Positions 17,736 to 30,572 are shown, counted from the first letter of the stretch. The stretch is DNA of 64,000 nucleotides from Phycisphaeraceae bacterium (GCA_021297895.1 JAJTHN010000030.1:1-64000); one strand, 5' to 3'. Notes: generated from the letters alone by a model not told the origin. Numbers and translations: made by a program.

Positions 17736-19799
17736 CTACCCCGATGTCCAAGGTCGTGGCATGGTTCGAGGGTCTCTCCCAACTGTGCGTTCTACCTCGC
17801 GCAGCCGCGCGAGCCGTTCGGCCGCGGCGAGATTCGGATCGGTGGCCGCAGATGGCGCGCCCCCGGATTCAGCGGCGTCCGGCGCGGGTCGATCGGGAGA
17901 TTGCCCTGCTCCGGCGGTCGGTGGCACGGGGTCAAGGGTGCCGCTGAGAGCCGAGCGGGTGGCGTGCTGCCGGCAGAGATCGAGGATGCAAGCCTCAAAG
18001 GCGGCGCGAAGTTCTGATGCCCGGTCGCTGAAACGAGCCTCGATATCCGCGGCGAGGCTGACGGCGAGCGTGCTGACGGCCAGCCCCTCGGGCGAATCGT
18101 CGATCTCGGCACGCACTTCTGCGAAGGTCATCGTCGGGCCGCGTTCGCGCCAGAGCCGCAGAACGTGGCGAGCGAGGGATGCGGCGCTCGCGGAGGACTG
18201 CGGCGCACGTTCGAGCACCTGGGCCTGAGAGTCTGTCAGCGTGCTGAGCACGCTCGGCTCGGTCAGCGCGATCGCGATGGCCAAGCCCGCGGCCGAGCGG
18301 ATGATCGCGGTGCTCGAGGTATCGACGCCGCCGGCGGAGGCGGTGCTGGTGACGGGCGCGCCCGTCGGGCTGTTGGCGGCGCCTTGCGACGCGGTGCCCG
18401 GAGCCGGTCGCGCTGCGCGCGATGACTTGATCGCCGTCCAGATCGTTGCTTCATCCACTCCGGCGATGCGGGCGACCTGGCGCACGATCATCTGCTGGCG
18501 GATCGGAACGATCTCCTTCAGGCCGAGTTCGGCCAGTCGCTCGACCTCATCCTGCACCGCGGCGGCCTTGGCGGAGAGCCCGAGCGAACGCGTGCGAGTG
18601 GCGAAGCGGGCGAATCGGTAGGCCAGCGCGTCCTGCGCCTCGGCGATGACCAGATCGAACACCGCGCGGCCGGCGCGGTCGCCCTCGCCCTGCTGCTTGA
18701 GCAGTTCGTCGGGGTCTTTGGCGGATGTCAGGCCGCGGGCGCGCACATCCGAAAGTGTGGCGATCCGGACATCCAGCCCGGCGCCGAAGAAGACCTCGAT
18801 CGCACGGTCGGCGGCCTTCTGGCCGGCCTCATCACCGTCGAAGAACAGCACGATCTTTGAGCAGAGCCTCTGGAGCACGCGTGCGCCGAGAGGTGTCAGC
18901 GCGGTGCCGAGGGTCGCGACGACGTTGGTGACGCCGGCCTGGTGGCAGGCGATCGCGTCCATGTAGCCCTCGGTCACGATGGCGACGCCGGAGCGCTTGA
19001 TGGAGTCGGCGGCGAGATTGAGCGCGTAGAGCGTTGCGCTCTTGTTGAACAGCGCGGTCTCGGGCGAGTTGATGTACTTGGGTTCGTCCGCGTCGTTGAG
19101 CCGCCGCCCGCCGAAGGCCACGACGCGGCCGAGCTGGTCGTGGATCGGGAACATCAGCCGGTTTCGGAACGCGTCGTAGACGCCCGAGCCGGACTCGCGG
19201 CGCTTGAGCAGGCCCGCGGCGACGAAGGCGTCGGCGTTCATGGCCTTCTTCTCGAGCGTGAGGACCAGGCCGTCCCACTTGTCGGGCGAGGCGCCGATGC
19301 CGAAGCGCGCGATGGTCGCGGCGGTGAGGCCACGCCTGTCGGCGGTTGCGCGTGCCGCGGAACCGTGGTCCGCGTGTTCGTAGATGGCGCGGAAGAAGGC
19401 CTGGGCCGTGGCGTTGGCACCGGCGAGTTCTTCCTTCGATGCGCGGGCAGGAGCGTCAACGGTGGAACCGTCTCCCGGACCTGCTGCGGTCCTGGGCTTG
19501 AAGGGTGTGAGGGTGATGCCGGCGCGGTCGGCGAGGTACTCGAGGGCCTCGCGGAAGGAGAGTTTGTGGTGATCCATCACGAAGCGGATGGGATCGCCAG
19601 CGGCGCCGCACGAGAAGCACTTGTAGATCTGCTTGTGCGGGACGACGTACATCGATGGCGAATGGTCATCGTGAAAGGGGCACAGACCGACAAACTCGCG
19701 GCCCTTCTTGCGCAGGGAGACCTGCTCGCCGATGAGCCGGACAATGTCCGTTGCGGCGAGGACCCTTTCCTTGTCGTCGTTGAATGCGCCCGGGGGCAT
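17736..19799 (-). CDS. dnaG: DNA primase
   Basis: 687 residues from the ATG at 19799, preceded by AAAGAG. DnaG makes the RNA primers for replication. The CHC2 zinc ribbon is at residues about 36-64 (CPFHDDHSPSM...YKCFSCG). The TOPRIM core includes VTEGYMDAIACHQAG (catalytic Glu) and LFFDGDEAGQKAA (DxD). The C-terminal helicase-interaction region is diverged and contains an Ala/Ser/Thr-rich stretch. The start overlaps nothing, but the divergent phoU gene begins 182 bp away. Downstream is rpoD. Confidence 0.95.
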   Translation of the reverse strand: MPPGAFNDDKERVLAATDIVRLIGEQVSLRKKGREFVGLCPFHDDHSPSMYVVPHKQIYKCFSCGAAGDPIRFVMDHHKLSFREALEYLADRAGITLTPFKPRTAAGPGDGSTVDAPARASKEELAGANATAQAFFRAIYEHADHGSAARATADRRGLTAATIARFGIGASPDKWDGLVLTLEKKAMNADAFVAAGLLKRRESGSGVYDAFRNRLMFPIHDQLGRVVAFGGRRLNDADEPKYINSPETALFNKSATLYALNLAADSIKRSGVAIVTEGYMDAIACHQAGVTNVVATLGTALTPLGARVLQRLCSKIVLFFDGDEAGQKAADRAIEVFFGAGLDVRIATLSDVRARGLTSAKDPDELLKQQGEGDRAGRAVFDLVIAEAQDALAYRFARFATRTRSLGLSAKAAAVQDEVERLAELGLKEIVPIRQQMIVRQVARIAGVDEATIWTAIKSSRAARPAPGTASQGAANSPTGAPVTSTASAGGVDTSSTAIIRSAAGLAIAIALTEPSVLSTLTDSQAQVLERAPQSSASAASLARHVLRLWRERGPTMTFAEVRAEIDDSPEGLAVSTLAVSLAADIEARFSDRASELRAAFEACILDLCRQHATRSALSGTLDPVPPTAGAGQSPDRPAPDAAESGGAPSAATDPNLAAAERLARLREVERTVGRDPRTMPRPWTSG

Positions 19800-19981
19800 C
19801 TCTTTGGACAGTAGCAAGCGCGAGCGGACGGGCGGGGCGGTGCCGGATGGGCCTCTTGTGGCGGGCCGCGTGGCACGGAAAGCGGGGCTCGCGTGAAACC
19901 GGTGGTATGCTTCCAACGGACGCAGAGATGTGGATGAGCAGTTCGGGAGGCGGGGGACGGGGGCGGGTTGACGGAGGACTT

Positions 19982-20731
19982 ATGCCGCGGACGCCGGAAG
20001 GGTTTTCGAAGCGACTCGATGAGATCAAGGGCGCGATGGTCGTGCAGGGGCGGCGGGTGCAGGCGCTTGTGGAAAAGGCGTACGAGGCGGCCTTTGCGCG
20101 CGATGTGGAAGCCGGCGCGGCGATCGCGCGGCTGGACGAGGAGATCGATCGCGTTGATGTGGAGATCGAGCGCACGACGGTTCAGTTGCTGACCGAGGCC
20201 TGCGGCGACGGTGCGGCGCTGCTCCCCGAGCAGGTGCGCCTGGCGCTGACGATCGTGAAGATCAACAACGAACTCGAGCGCATCGCGGACGTTGGCGTGA
20301 ACATCGGGCAGGAGGTCGCGGCGCTCCGTGCCGCCAGCGAGACGGGGGCCGCGGGTGCGGGCGGGCTTGCGAGCATGCCGCCGGCCTTCCGCGTGCTGAC
20401 CAACAGCGTGGTCGGAATGGTGCGCGACAGCGTGACGGCGCTGGACAAGGTCCACGGCGAGACGGCGCGGGTGGTGCTGTTGAGCGAGGAGGCGGTGGGG
20501 GAATTCAAGAAGGCGCTGGTCGCGGATGTGCAGAAGCAACTGGTCGAGGGCGGCGGCAAGGGGCGGATGAGCCAGGCGCAGGCCGCGGCGTTGCACGACA
20601 TCGCGATGTACTCGCTCGTGATGGCGGATCACTGTACGAACATCGCCGAGCAGATCCTGTACGTCGCGACGGGGCGGATCATGCGGCACATGAAGGGGCA
20701 CTGGGAAGAGGTCACGCTCGGCGAGAAGTAA
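19982..20731 (+). CDS. phoU: PhoU-like phosphate uptake regulator
   Basis: 249 residues. The ATG at 19982 is chosen for the GGAGG six bases upstream. PhoU folds as paired three-helix bundles that hold metal clusters and relay the state of the PstSCAB transporter to PhoR. Visible features are KINNELERIADVGVNIG (first metal-site helix, E/DxxxD type) and DIAMYSLVMADHCTNIAEQI (second). No pst, phoR or phoB gene is nearby, so the gene works away from its usual operon. It could equally be one of the stand-alone PhoU-domain proteins. Confidence 0.85.
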   Translation: MPRTPEGFSKRLDEIKGAMVVQGRRVQALVEKAYEAAFARDVEAGAAIARLDEEIDRVDVEIERTTVQLLTEACGDGAALLPEQVRLALTIVKINNELERIADVGVNIGQEVAALRAASETGAAGAGGLASMPPAFRVLTNSVVGMVRDSVTALDKVHGETARVVLLSEEAVGEFKKALVADVQKQLVEGGGKGRMSQAQAAALHDIAMYSLVMADHCTNIAEQILYVATGRIMRHMKGHWEEVTLGEK

Positions 20732-20799
20732 GCGGCGGCGGGGGGCCGCGGCCGCGGGTGGATCGCACAGCGCTCGATGCGCGCGGGCTACGCTGCGGT

Positions 20800-21975
20800 A
20801 TGTCCAAGAAGTCCAACCAAAAGAGCACCAACCAGGCCCCCGGCGCGGAGGCCGCGGTTGTGAGTACGAAGAACAGCGTTCGCGCGGGCAACGGCTCCGC
20901 GGCACCGGCGTTCGATCCCAACGCGGCGGCGCCGCCCGGAGCGGGAATCTTCGGGCTCGCGTGCGAGCGGGCATCATCGCGCGTGGTGATCACGCCGGTC
21001 CAGTTCGACGCGACGACCAGTTACGGCGGCGGCGCGAGCGCGGGGCCGGGCGCGGTGTTCGAGGCTTCGATGCAGGTTGACCTGCTGGATCATCAGTTCG
21101 GCGATGTGTGGAAGCACGGCATCTTCATGGCCGAGGCGAACGGGAAGATCGCCAAACTCAGCCGCAAGGCCCGGGCGCTGGCCGAGCCGATCATCGAGGC
21201 CGGCGGCATCGACGCGACGGAGGGCAAGGCGGGCAAGCGTCTGCGAAAGGCGCTGACCAAGGTCAACGCCGCCAGCGCGACGGTCAACGAGCACGTGTAC
21301 GAACGCACGCGCGATGTGCTCAAAGAGGGCAAACTCCCCGGGTTGCTCGGCGGCGATCACAGCACGCCGCTGGGCGCGATCCGCGCGTGCGCCGAGCACC
21401 TTTCCGCGTCCAAGGGCGGCAAGGGTGAGGGCCTGGGCATTCTGCATGTCGATGCCCACATGGACCTGCGCGATGCCTTTGAGGGGTTCACGTACTCGCA
21501 CGCATCGGTGATGTTCAACGTTCTGCGCGAATGCAAGGGTGTGTCGAAGATCGTGCAGGTCGGCATTCGGGATTACTGCGCCGCGGAGAAGCAGGTTGTT
21601 CAGGCCAGCAAGGGGCGTGTAAGCGTGTTCTACGACCAGGACATCGCCGACGAGATCAACGGCGGCGGGAACTTCCTGTCGATCGCGCGGCGCGCGGTCG
21701 AGAGCCTGCCCGCGAACGTCTATGTCAGTTTCGATATCGATGCGCTCGAGCCCTCGCTCTGCCCGCACACGGGCACGCCGGTGCCGGGCGGGCTGGCGTT
21801 CGCTCAGGCGGCGCTGCTGCTGAAGGTGCTCAGCGACAGCGGGCGACGCGTGGTCGGGTTCGACCTTGTCGAGGTCTGCCCGAGCCCGCGGCGTGATGAT
21901 CCGCCGATCGATGAGAGCGTCGGGGCGCGCGTGCTGTACAAACTCTGCGGCGCGGCGTGCGCGGCGGGGGCTTGA
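20800..21975 (+). CDS. Ureohydrolase (arginase/agmatinase/formiminoglutamase family)
   Basis: 391 residues from ATG at 20800. Mn-binding motifs are complete: GGDHS (first His), LHVDAHMDLRD (DxHxD) and SFDIDALEPSLCPHTGTP (DxD). Enzymes of this fold hydrolyse guanidino groups to release urea, using agmatine, arginine or related substrates. The protein is longer than a typical 300-350-residue member because of a disordered 40-residue N-terminus and a Lys-rich insertion (about residues 135-175). The motif set does not separate agmatinase from arginase. It is 68 bp downstream of phoU on the same strand. Confidence 0.88.
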   Translation: MSKKSNQKSTNQAPGAEAAVVSTKNSVRAGNGSAAPAFDPNAAAPPGAGIFGLACERASSRVVITPVQFDATTSYGGGASAGPGAVFEASMQVDLLDHQFGDVWKHGIFMAEANGKIAKLSRKARALAEPIIEAGGIDATEGKAGKRLRKALTKVNAASATVNEHVYERTRDVLKEGKLPGLLGGDHSTPLGAIRACAEHLSASKGGKGEGLGILHVDAHMDLRDAFEGFTYSHASVMFNVLRECKGVSKIVQVGIRDYCAAEKQVVQASKGRVSVFYDQDIADEINGGGNFLSIARRAVESLPANVYVSFDIDALEPSLCPHTGTPVPGGLAFAQAALLLKVLSDSGRRVVGFDLVEVCPSPRRDDPPIDESVGARVLYKLCGAACAAGA

Positions 21976-21993
21976 GTTTCCCGGATCTACGCG

Positions 21994-22866
21994 TCAGTCT
22001 CGGGGTGAATCGATCCAGCCGTACGCGCGGCCGGGGTTGCTGCCGAACGATGGCGCGAGTTGGTGCCATCGCGTGCCGTGGCTGCTGGCGTACATGTGGT
22101 TGGCGGTGATCACCCGGTCCTTGCGGCCCCAATCAACGGGGATGACCGAGCCATCGAGGAACGCGACGTACGCCTGACCGGAGTGCCGGTCGGCGAGGCG
22201 GTCGGTGTTGGAGAACATGCCATCGGGGACGGGGCCGTTCCACTGCGCGTCGTCCTCTTCGACGAACACGGGGATGCCGTTGACGGCCTGGCGCTCGGCG
22301 TCCGCGGGCGGGCCGCCTGCTGCGTCGCCCCGTGTGTCGATGGCGATGAGCGTGGTCGAGCCCATGCGGACGCCGGAACTGCCGTAGATCATGGTGTAGT
22401 CGAAGTTGATGTCGCGGCTGGACGGGTCCATGTCCCAGATCGCCCGCTGCGGCTGGAACTTGGGCAGGCTCCACGGGGCGGTGTTCAGATCCGGACGCGT
22501 GGAGCTCAGCGCCCGGCGGCGCTGGGTGGGGCACTGCCAGACGCTGGTGTAATCGCTGACGTACGCGAACGCGGGGCCGAGGACGGCGGGGTTGTCCGGC
22601 GCGACGGAGCGACGCGGGTCCTTCGGCTGGCTGTGCCAGTAGCGGAATGGTGCCGTCGATCCGGCCTCCCAGATGCGATCCCGGTTGTCCAGGGCGTACG
22701 CGTTCATCGCGATGCCCATCTGGCGCGTGTTGTTGGAGCAGACGCTCGCGCGGCCGGCCTCGCGCGCCGAGGCGAGGCTCGGCAGCAGGATCGCCAGCAG
22801 CAGCGCGATGATCGCGATGACCAGCAGCAGTTCGACGAGCGTGAAGCCGGATCGGCGCGTGCGCAT
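21994..22866 (-). CDS. Prepilin-type protein with H-X9-DG signature
   Basis: 290 residues. The start at 22866 follows GGAG and leaves a class-III (prepilin) leader: [20 protein letters not shown], with cleavage expected between Gly7 and Phe8. The hydrophobic helix then leads to [20 protein letters not shown]. Near the end [15 protein letters not shown] fits the H-X9-DG box known from large planctomycete and verrucomicrobial families of type II secretion-like pseudopilins. Processing by a prepilin peptidase at the inner membrane is expected; none is encoded here. The gene converges on the ureohydrolase gene with an 18-bp gap. Confidence 0.92.
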   Translation of the reverse strand: MRTRRSGFTLVELLLVIAIIALLLAILLPSLASAREAGRASVCSNNTRQMGIAMNAYALDNRDRIWEAGSTAPFRYWHSQPKDPRRSVAPDNPAVLGPAFAYVSDYTSVWQCPTQRRRALSSTRPDLNTAPWSLPKFQPQRAIWDMDPSSRDINFDYTMIYGSSGVRMGSTTLIAIDTRGDAAGGPPADAERQAVNGIPVFVEEDDAQWNGPVPDGMFSNTDRLADRHSGQAYVAFLDGSVIPVDWGRKDRVITANHMYASSHGTRWHQLAPSFGSNPGRAYGWIDSPRD

Positions 22867-23017
22867 GGTCGTGCTCCGGATGCCGCCCGGCAGGTTGAAG
22901 GGCCCGGGCGTCGGGCGGTTGCGTCGAATGCCCGCCGCGTGGATCGGCGGACGCGTGAATGTGGCGCAAAGACCCGCTCGGGGGAGGCGCAAGCGGCTGG
23001 GGCGATACACTGACGCG

Positions 23018-23479
23018 ATGGCCGCGGACGATGTGCGTTTCGAGATCATGACCAGCATCGCCGATGCGCCGGCAGTCGTGGCGATGATGAACGGCCTGTA
23101 CGATGAAGACCCGGCTTCGGGCCGGCTCGATCGCGGGCGGTTCGGGCGGACGATCGAGATCTTCCTGGCTCAGCCGCAGCGCGGGAGCGTGATGCTCATC
23201 CGCGTAGGGGGCGAGCTGGCGGGGTACGCGTTGCTGGTGCCGTACTTCAGCAACGAGCTGGGCGGCGTGATCCTGTTCATCGATGAGTTGTTCGTGCTGC
23301 CGCCGCACCGCGGGCGGGGGCTGGGGCGCGGGCTGATCGGGTTTCTCGCCTCCGCGCGGCCGATGGACGCCGTGGCCCTTGGGCTGGAGGTCACGCCGAG
23401 CAACACGCGGGCGCGGGGGCTGTACGAGCGGCTCGGCTTTGCGCCGCGGCGGAACACGACGATGATCAGGCGGCTCTGA
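23018..23479 (+). CDS. GNAT-family N-acetyltransferase
   Basis: 153 residues. Acetyl-CoA-binding motif A is [20 protein letters not shown] (R/Q-x-x-G-x-G/A), followed by the C-terminal [13 protein letters not shown] typical of GNATs. The substrate cannot be named. The divergent prepilin gene begins 151 bp to the left, and gltX follows 65 bp to the right on the same strand. Confidence 0.88.
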   Translation: MAADDVRFEIMTSIADAPAVVAMMNGLYDEDPASGRLDRGRFGRTIEIFLAQPQRGSVMLIRVGGELAGYALLVPYFSNELGGVILFIDELFVLPPHRGRGLGRGLIGFLASARPMDAVALGLEVTPSNTRARGLYERLGFAPRRNTTMIRRL

Positions 23480-23544
23480 CCGGGGCGGGGCCGCGGGGGC
23501 GGTCGGCGCGGCGGGCGCACCGGAGCGTCTCTAGAATCGGGACT

Positions 23545-25362
23545 ATGAGCGCATCGGACCAGGTCGTCACGCGTTTTGCCCCATCACCCACGGGCCACCT
23601 GCACATCGGCGGCGCTCGCACCGCGCTGTTCTGCTGGGCCTACGCGCGCAAGCGCGGCGGCCGGTTCATGATCCGTATCGAGGACACCGACCAGGCCCGC
23701 AGCAGCGATGAGTCGGCCCGCGGCATCCTTGACGACCTGGCGTGGCTGGGCATCGAGTGGGACGACGGCCCGAGCCACGCGGTTACCGCGTCCGATGTCG
23801 CGGCCGGTGGCGGCGGCCGCGTGATCGGCGCTTCGTGCCGCGATGTCGGCTCGGCGTGGGGCCCGGAGCTGGCCGGCGGGGCGGGGTACTTCCAGGCGCG
23901 ACGCCTGAAGATCTACAACGCCTACATCGAGCACCTGGTCCGCGCCGGGCGTGCGTATCCGGCCTTTGAGACCGCGGCGGAGCTCGATGCGCTCCGCAAG
24001 GCGGCGACGGCGGCCAAGCAGACGTTCAAGTATCCGCGGCCGGCGGATGTCGTGCCCGGCGTGTTCAACGAGACGCGCTGGGAGCGTGCCCTTGCGGGCG
24101 CCGAGCCGCACGTGATCCGCTTCGTGGTTGACGGCGAGGATGTCGTGGTCCGCGATGAGGTGCTCGGGGAGGTGAAGTTCGCCGCCGGTGAGGTCGACGA
24201 CTTTGTCATCCGCAAGGCCGATGGCTTCCCGACGTACCACTTCGCGGTGGTGATCGACGATGAACTCATGGGCGTGACGCACGTTCTGCGGGCGCAGGAG
24301 CACCTGAACAACACGCCGCGGCACGTGGCCCTTCAGCGGGCGCTGACGCGGCTTGCGCAGGACGGCCGCGCGGGCACGCCCTTCCGCACGCCCGTCTACG
24401 CGCACATGCCGCTGATCTTCAACCCCGATGGGGCCAAGATGAGCAAGCGCGACAAGGCCAAGTCGGCGCGCAAGGCGGCCAAGGAGGCGATCGCCAAGGA
24501 CCCCTCGCTCACACCGGCGACGCTGGCCGGGCGCGCGGGGCTGGATGCCGGGCTGGTGGCGGGTTTCCTGGCCTCGGAGAACGACAGCCTCGAGGTCGCC
24601 GCCGGGCTGGCCCGGCTGCTGGGCGTGAGCCTGCCGGAGATCGATGTGTGGGACTTCCGCAAGAGCGGCTACCTGCCGGAGGCGATCACGAACTTCATCG
24701 CGCTCTTGGGCTGGTCGCCGGGCATGAAGGAGAGCGACGGGCGCGATGTCGAGAAGTTCGACACCGCGTTCCTTGCGCAGCACTTCGATCTCTCGCGCAT
24801 CGGGCGCACCAACGCGCGGTTCGACCGTGTGAAGCTGCTGTCCTTCAACGCGGATCTGCTGCAGTCGCTCAGCGATGAGCGGTTCCTGGCCGCGTGGTCG
24901 GCGTGGCTGGCGGCGTTCGAGCCGGCGGTGCACGCGCGCCTGGCGTCGGTGGGCCGGGCCGAGCTGCTGCTGCTGGCGGCGGCGATCAAGCAGCGCTGCA
25001 AGGTCCTGCGCGATTCCTTGGGCCACATCGCGATGTTCCTGTGCGCCGATGCGGACCTGGCGTACGACCGCAAGGCGATCGAGAAGTTCCTGCTCAAGGC
25101 CGGGGAGGATGGTCAGCGCGGCGTGGATCACCTGCGGGCAGTGCGGGAGGTGATCGCGGGGCTGGGGGCGATCGATTCGGGGATCGGCGGCGAGCTGGAG
25201 CGTGCGGCGGCGGGGCGGGGGGTGGCGATGGGCGCGATCGCGCAGCCATTGCGCGTGGCCGTCAGCGGCGGGGGCGTCAGCCCGCCGATCGACCTGACGC
25301 TGCGGATCCTCGGCAAGGCCAGCACGCTGGCGCGGATCGACCGGTGTCTGGGCCAGTGCTGA
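23545..25362 (+). CDS. gltX: Glutamyl-tRNA synthetase with extra segments
   Basis: 605 residues, longer than the usual 470-510. It charges tRNA-Glu (and possibly tRNA-Gln if the organism uses the amidotransferase route). The HIGH motif is PSPTGHLHIGGARTAL (residues 13-28) and the KMSKS-type motif is GAKMSKRDKAK. Two insertions are visible. One is about 35 Gly/Ala-rich residues after WDDGP. The other is a stretch of about 60-70 residues, directly after KMSKR and before YLPEAITNF, that starts with a Lys/Ala-rich helix. Catalytic motifs are intact. A 614-bp gene-free region with a repeat array follows. Confidence 0.94.
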   Translation: MSASDQVVTRFAPSPTGHLHIGGARTALFCWAYARKRGGRFMIRIEDTDQARSSDESARGILDDLAWLGIEWDDGPSHAVTASDVAAGGGGRVIGASCRDVGSAWGPELAGGAGYFQARRLKIYNAYIEHLVRAGRAYPAFETAAELDALRKAATAAKQTFKYPRPADVVPGVFNETRWERALAGAEPHVIRFVVDGEDVVVRDEVLGEVKFAAGEVDDFVIRKADGFPTYHFAVVIDDELMGVTHVLRAQEHLNNTPRHVALQRALTRLAQDGRAGTPFRTPVYAHMPLIFNPDGAKMSKRDKAKSARKAAKEAIAKDPSLTPATLAGRAGLDAGLVAGFLASENDSLEVAAGLARLLGVSLPEIDVWDFRKSGYLPEAITNFIALLGWSPGMKESDGRDVEKFDTAFLAQHFDLSRIGRTNARFDRVKLLSFNADLLQSLSDERFLAAWSAWLAAFEPAVHARLASVGRAELLLLAAAIKQRCKVLRDSLGHIAMFLCADADLAYDRKAIEKFLLKAGEDGQRGVDHLRAVREVIAGLGAIDSGIGGELERAAAGRGVAMGAIAQPLRVAVSGGGVSPPIDLTLRILGKASTLARIDRCLGQC

Positions 25363-25976
25363 GCGCCCGGGTTGGCGGAGGGCTCGCCGGGGGCGATCGT
25401 CGGCCCGCAAGAGGCGGTGTCGGGGCATCACCCGCGATTTTCGCGTGCAATCGGGTATTGGGTCGGTGTTCTCCCGGATCAGGGCGGCGATACGCAAGGG
25501 TTTGTCGCCCGACGGCGCTCCGAAGCTGCACACCTTTTTGAAAATGCTGCACAGCTTTTTGATTTTTCTGCGCGCCTTTTTGAAAATGCTGCACACCTTT
25601 TTGATTTTTCTGCGCGCCATTTTGAGAATGCTGCACAGCTTTTTGATTTTGCTGCACACCTTTTTGAAAATGCTGCGCGCCTTTTTGATTCTGCTGCGCG
25701 CCTTTTCGCTGAGGCGGATGAGCATTTCGGTGCCGCTGGTCACGTCCTTCGGTCGGCCGTGCCGCGTGCGGGCGTTGCGGGGCGGCTTCTCGGGCCGGGT
25801 GGACACCCCCCCTCGCAAGGTGGACCGTCGGCTGATTTTGGCCCCCGCACCCTCTCGCGGTGCGGCGTGTTCACCTTTGCAGGTGAATGCCGCCCAGCCC
25901 CGGCCCGCCGGGTGCCAAGCCCGACCCGCCGGTTGCCAACCCCCGCCGCCGGTTCCTCGCCTCGCGCGCCAGACTC
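25363..25976. other. Gene-free region carrying a repeat array
   Basis: 614 bp between gltX and the epimerase gene. The first 160 and last 260 bp are ordinary GC-rich sequence with no recognisable gene. The middle holds the AT-richer 21-bp array (25526-25714). Several reading frames are open throughout, a by-product of the 21-bp period and high GC, so openness is not evidence for coding. Confidence 0.6.
25526..25714. repeat. 21-bp tandem array C, AT-rich
   Basis: Nine units of 21 bp start at 25526, 25547, 25568, 25589, 25610, 25631, 25652, 25673 and 25694. Each unit starts ctgc(a/g)c and contains a run of five T followed by ga. Two versions of the second half (gaaaatg and gattttt) largely alternate. 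Base composition is far poorer in GC than the flanks. On the minus strand an ATG at 25725 opens onto heptads of the form KKVCSIF, KKLCSIL and KKARRKI, but that frame then runs into antisense gltX without a stop. No spacers are present. Confidence 0.9.
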
Positions 25977-27410
25977 CTAACGCTTCCCGCCCGTCGCCTT
26001 GGCCCACGCCGCCAGAACCTCGGCCTCGCGCTCGCGGGTCAGGCCGGCGCGCAGCCGCCGCGGGTCGGGGAGTTTCGGCGCCGGCTCGCCCCGCTCCGCC
26101 GCCTCGCGCTTGAGCCGCTCGATGTGCTTCTCGCGCCGATCAAAGCTCCCGGGGAGCCACTTGAGCAGGTCGCGGCAGGTCTCCTCCAGCGGGCGGCGCG
26201 TCAGCCCCGCCGAGGCGGCGCGCGCGCCGCTGCGCCGGGCAAAGCCCGCCATCCCGGGGGCGCTGTGCGGCACCCACGCGGGCATGCTCATCCACGGGCC
26301 GACGTTCTGCTCGGCCAGGAAGTCGGCATCGGCCCAGATCGGTTCGAAGTCCTTGACCGTGATCCCCGCCGCCGCCGCGCCGGCGAGGCTGGCGCGCACG
26401 AGTTCGCCCATCGTCGCGTGCCAAGGCATGGTGATCGATCCCACGGCGTTGAACGCCCCCGAGTGCTTGCTCTCGGCCAGCGTGACCAGGAAGCGGCCAA
26501 GGTCGCGGTTGTCGATCACCTGGATCGGCGCGCCGCGCCCTTCCGGCAGGAGGGTCGGCCCACCCTGGCTGATGCGCCACGGCCAATAGGTCAGGCGGTC
26601 GCTCGCATCGCGCGGGCCGCCGATCAGCGCGGGGCGGACGAGCGCGCAGCGATCGCCGAGCAGCCGCAGCGCGGCCTTCTCGCACGCGCACTTGCCCGGG
26701 CCGTAGTGCTCCAGGTCGTCGCTGCGGAAGTCATCGGCGCTGGGGGCCACCAGCGCGTCGTTCTCGTCGGCGTCGATGGTGCCGTTGCCCGCGTAGACGT
26801 TGATGGTCGAGACCATCACGTACCGCGCGATGTTCTCCGCCCCCAGGGCCTCGACCAACTGCGCGACATCGGGCGTGAAGTACGCGCTGGTGTCGATGAT
26901 CGCGTCGAAGGGCTTTTCGCCCGCGACGGCGCGGAGCGATTCCAGGTCGCCGGTCTTGCGATCGCCGCGGAGTTTGCGGAGACGGTCGGCGGGGACATCG
27001 TTGAACCAGTGCGGGTTGCTGCGCCCGCGGTTGAAGAGCGTGACGTGATGGCCGCGGGCCAGCGCGTACTCGACGGCGGGTGGGCCGAGGAAAATGGTGC
27101 CGCCCATGAACAGGATGCGCAGCGGCCGCGGCGCGGGATCGGTCGGCCCCGGCGCGGTGCAGGAGTCGGGCTCGGCAAGGAGGAACGGCGAAGGCCGGCC
27201 GGCGCCCGGATCCGGCGCGCCCCCGGCGGGGTTCTGCGTGCTCGCGGCGGCGCTCCGCAGGCCGGGGATGCCCGCCAGCGTCAGCGATGCGCCGGCCAGC
27301 AGCCCGGCGGTGAGCACCGCCCGGCGACCGGGGTTCGGCAACGGGTGGGCGGCGTCCGGCGGCGAAAGATCGGCGGGCGTGCGGTCGCGGCGAAGCGGAG
27401 GATTGGACAT
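25977..27410 (-). CDS. NAD-dependent epimerase/dehydratase family protein with Tat-like leader
   Basis: 477 residues. The leader has a twin Arg and hydrophobic core (GRRAVLTAGLLAGASLTLAG) suggesting Tat export. The Rossmann fold begins at about residue 97 (RILFMGGTIFLG, nucleotide-binding GGTxFLG). VSTINVYAG and a Tyr-x-x-x-Lys pair (YGPGK) follow the extended-SDR plan. The C-terminal 70 residues are charged and helical. Substrate unknown; sugar-nucleotide or similar compounds are usual for the fold. A Rossmann enzyme with an export signal is unusual but typical of Gfo/Idh-like planctomycete proteins. It is 111 bp downstream of gyrB. Confidence 0.85.
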   Translation of the reverse strand: MSNPPLRRDRTPADLSPPDAAHPLPNPGRRAVLTAGLLAGASLTLAGIPGLRSAAASTQNPAGGAPDPGAGRPSPFLLAEPDSCTAPGPTDPAPRPLRILFMGGTIFLGPPAVEYALARGHHVTLFNRGRSNPHWFNDVPADRLRKLRGDRKTGDLESLRAVAGEKPFDAIIDTSAYFTPDVAQLVEALGAENIARYVMVSTINVYAGNGTIDADENDALVAPSADDFRSDDLEHYGPGKCACEKAALRLLGDRCALVRPALIGGPRDASDRLTYWPWRISQGGPTLLPEGRGAPIQVIDNRDLGRFLVTLAESKHSGAFNAVGSITMPWHATMGELVRASLAGAAAAGITVKDFEPIWADADFLAEQNVGPWMSMPAWVPHSAPGMAGFARRSGARAASAGLTRRPLEETCRDLLKWLPGSFDRREKHIERLKREAAERGEPAPKLPDPRRLRAGLTREREAEVLAAWAKATGGKR

Positions 27411-27521
27411 GCGATCGGGCTCCGGTGGGTGATCGCTGTCACGATGCGCGGGCCGGGCCGTTCCGTCCGCGGTGCGGCTTGGCCACGCAGCGGTGCGGGT
27501 TCGCCGTTCGGCGGCGGCGGT

Positions 27522-30572
<3,051 letters not shown>

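Noticed and set aside
25526-25714. CRISPR or attachment-site cluster
   Set aside because: Units are contiguous and no integrase or cas gene is in the window.
23584-26007. An 807-codon minus-strand frame through gltX and array C
   Set aside because: Mostly antisense to gltX. The Lys-rich heptads in it come from the repeat array, and it has no independent stop or family resemblance.
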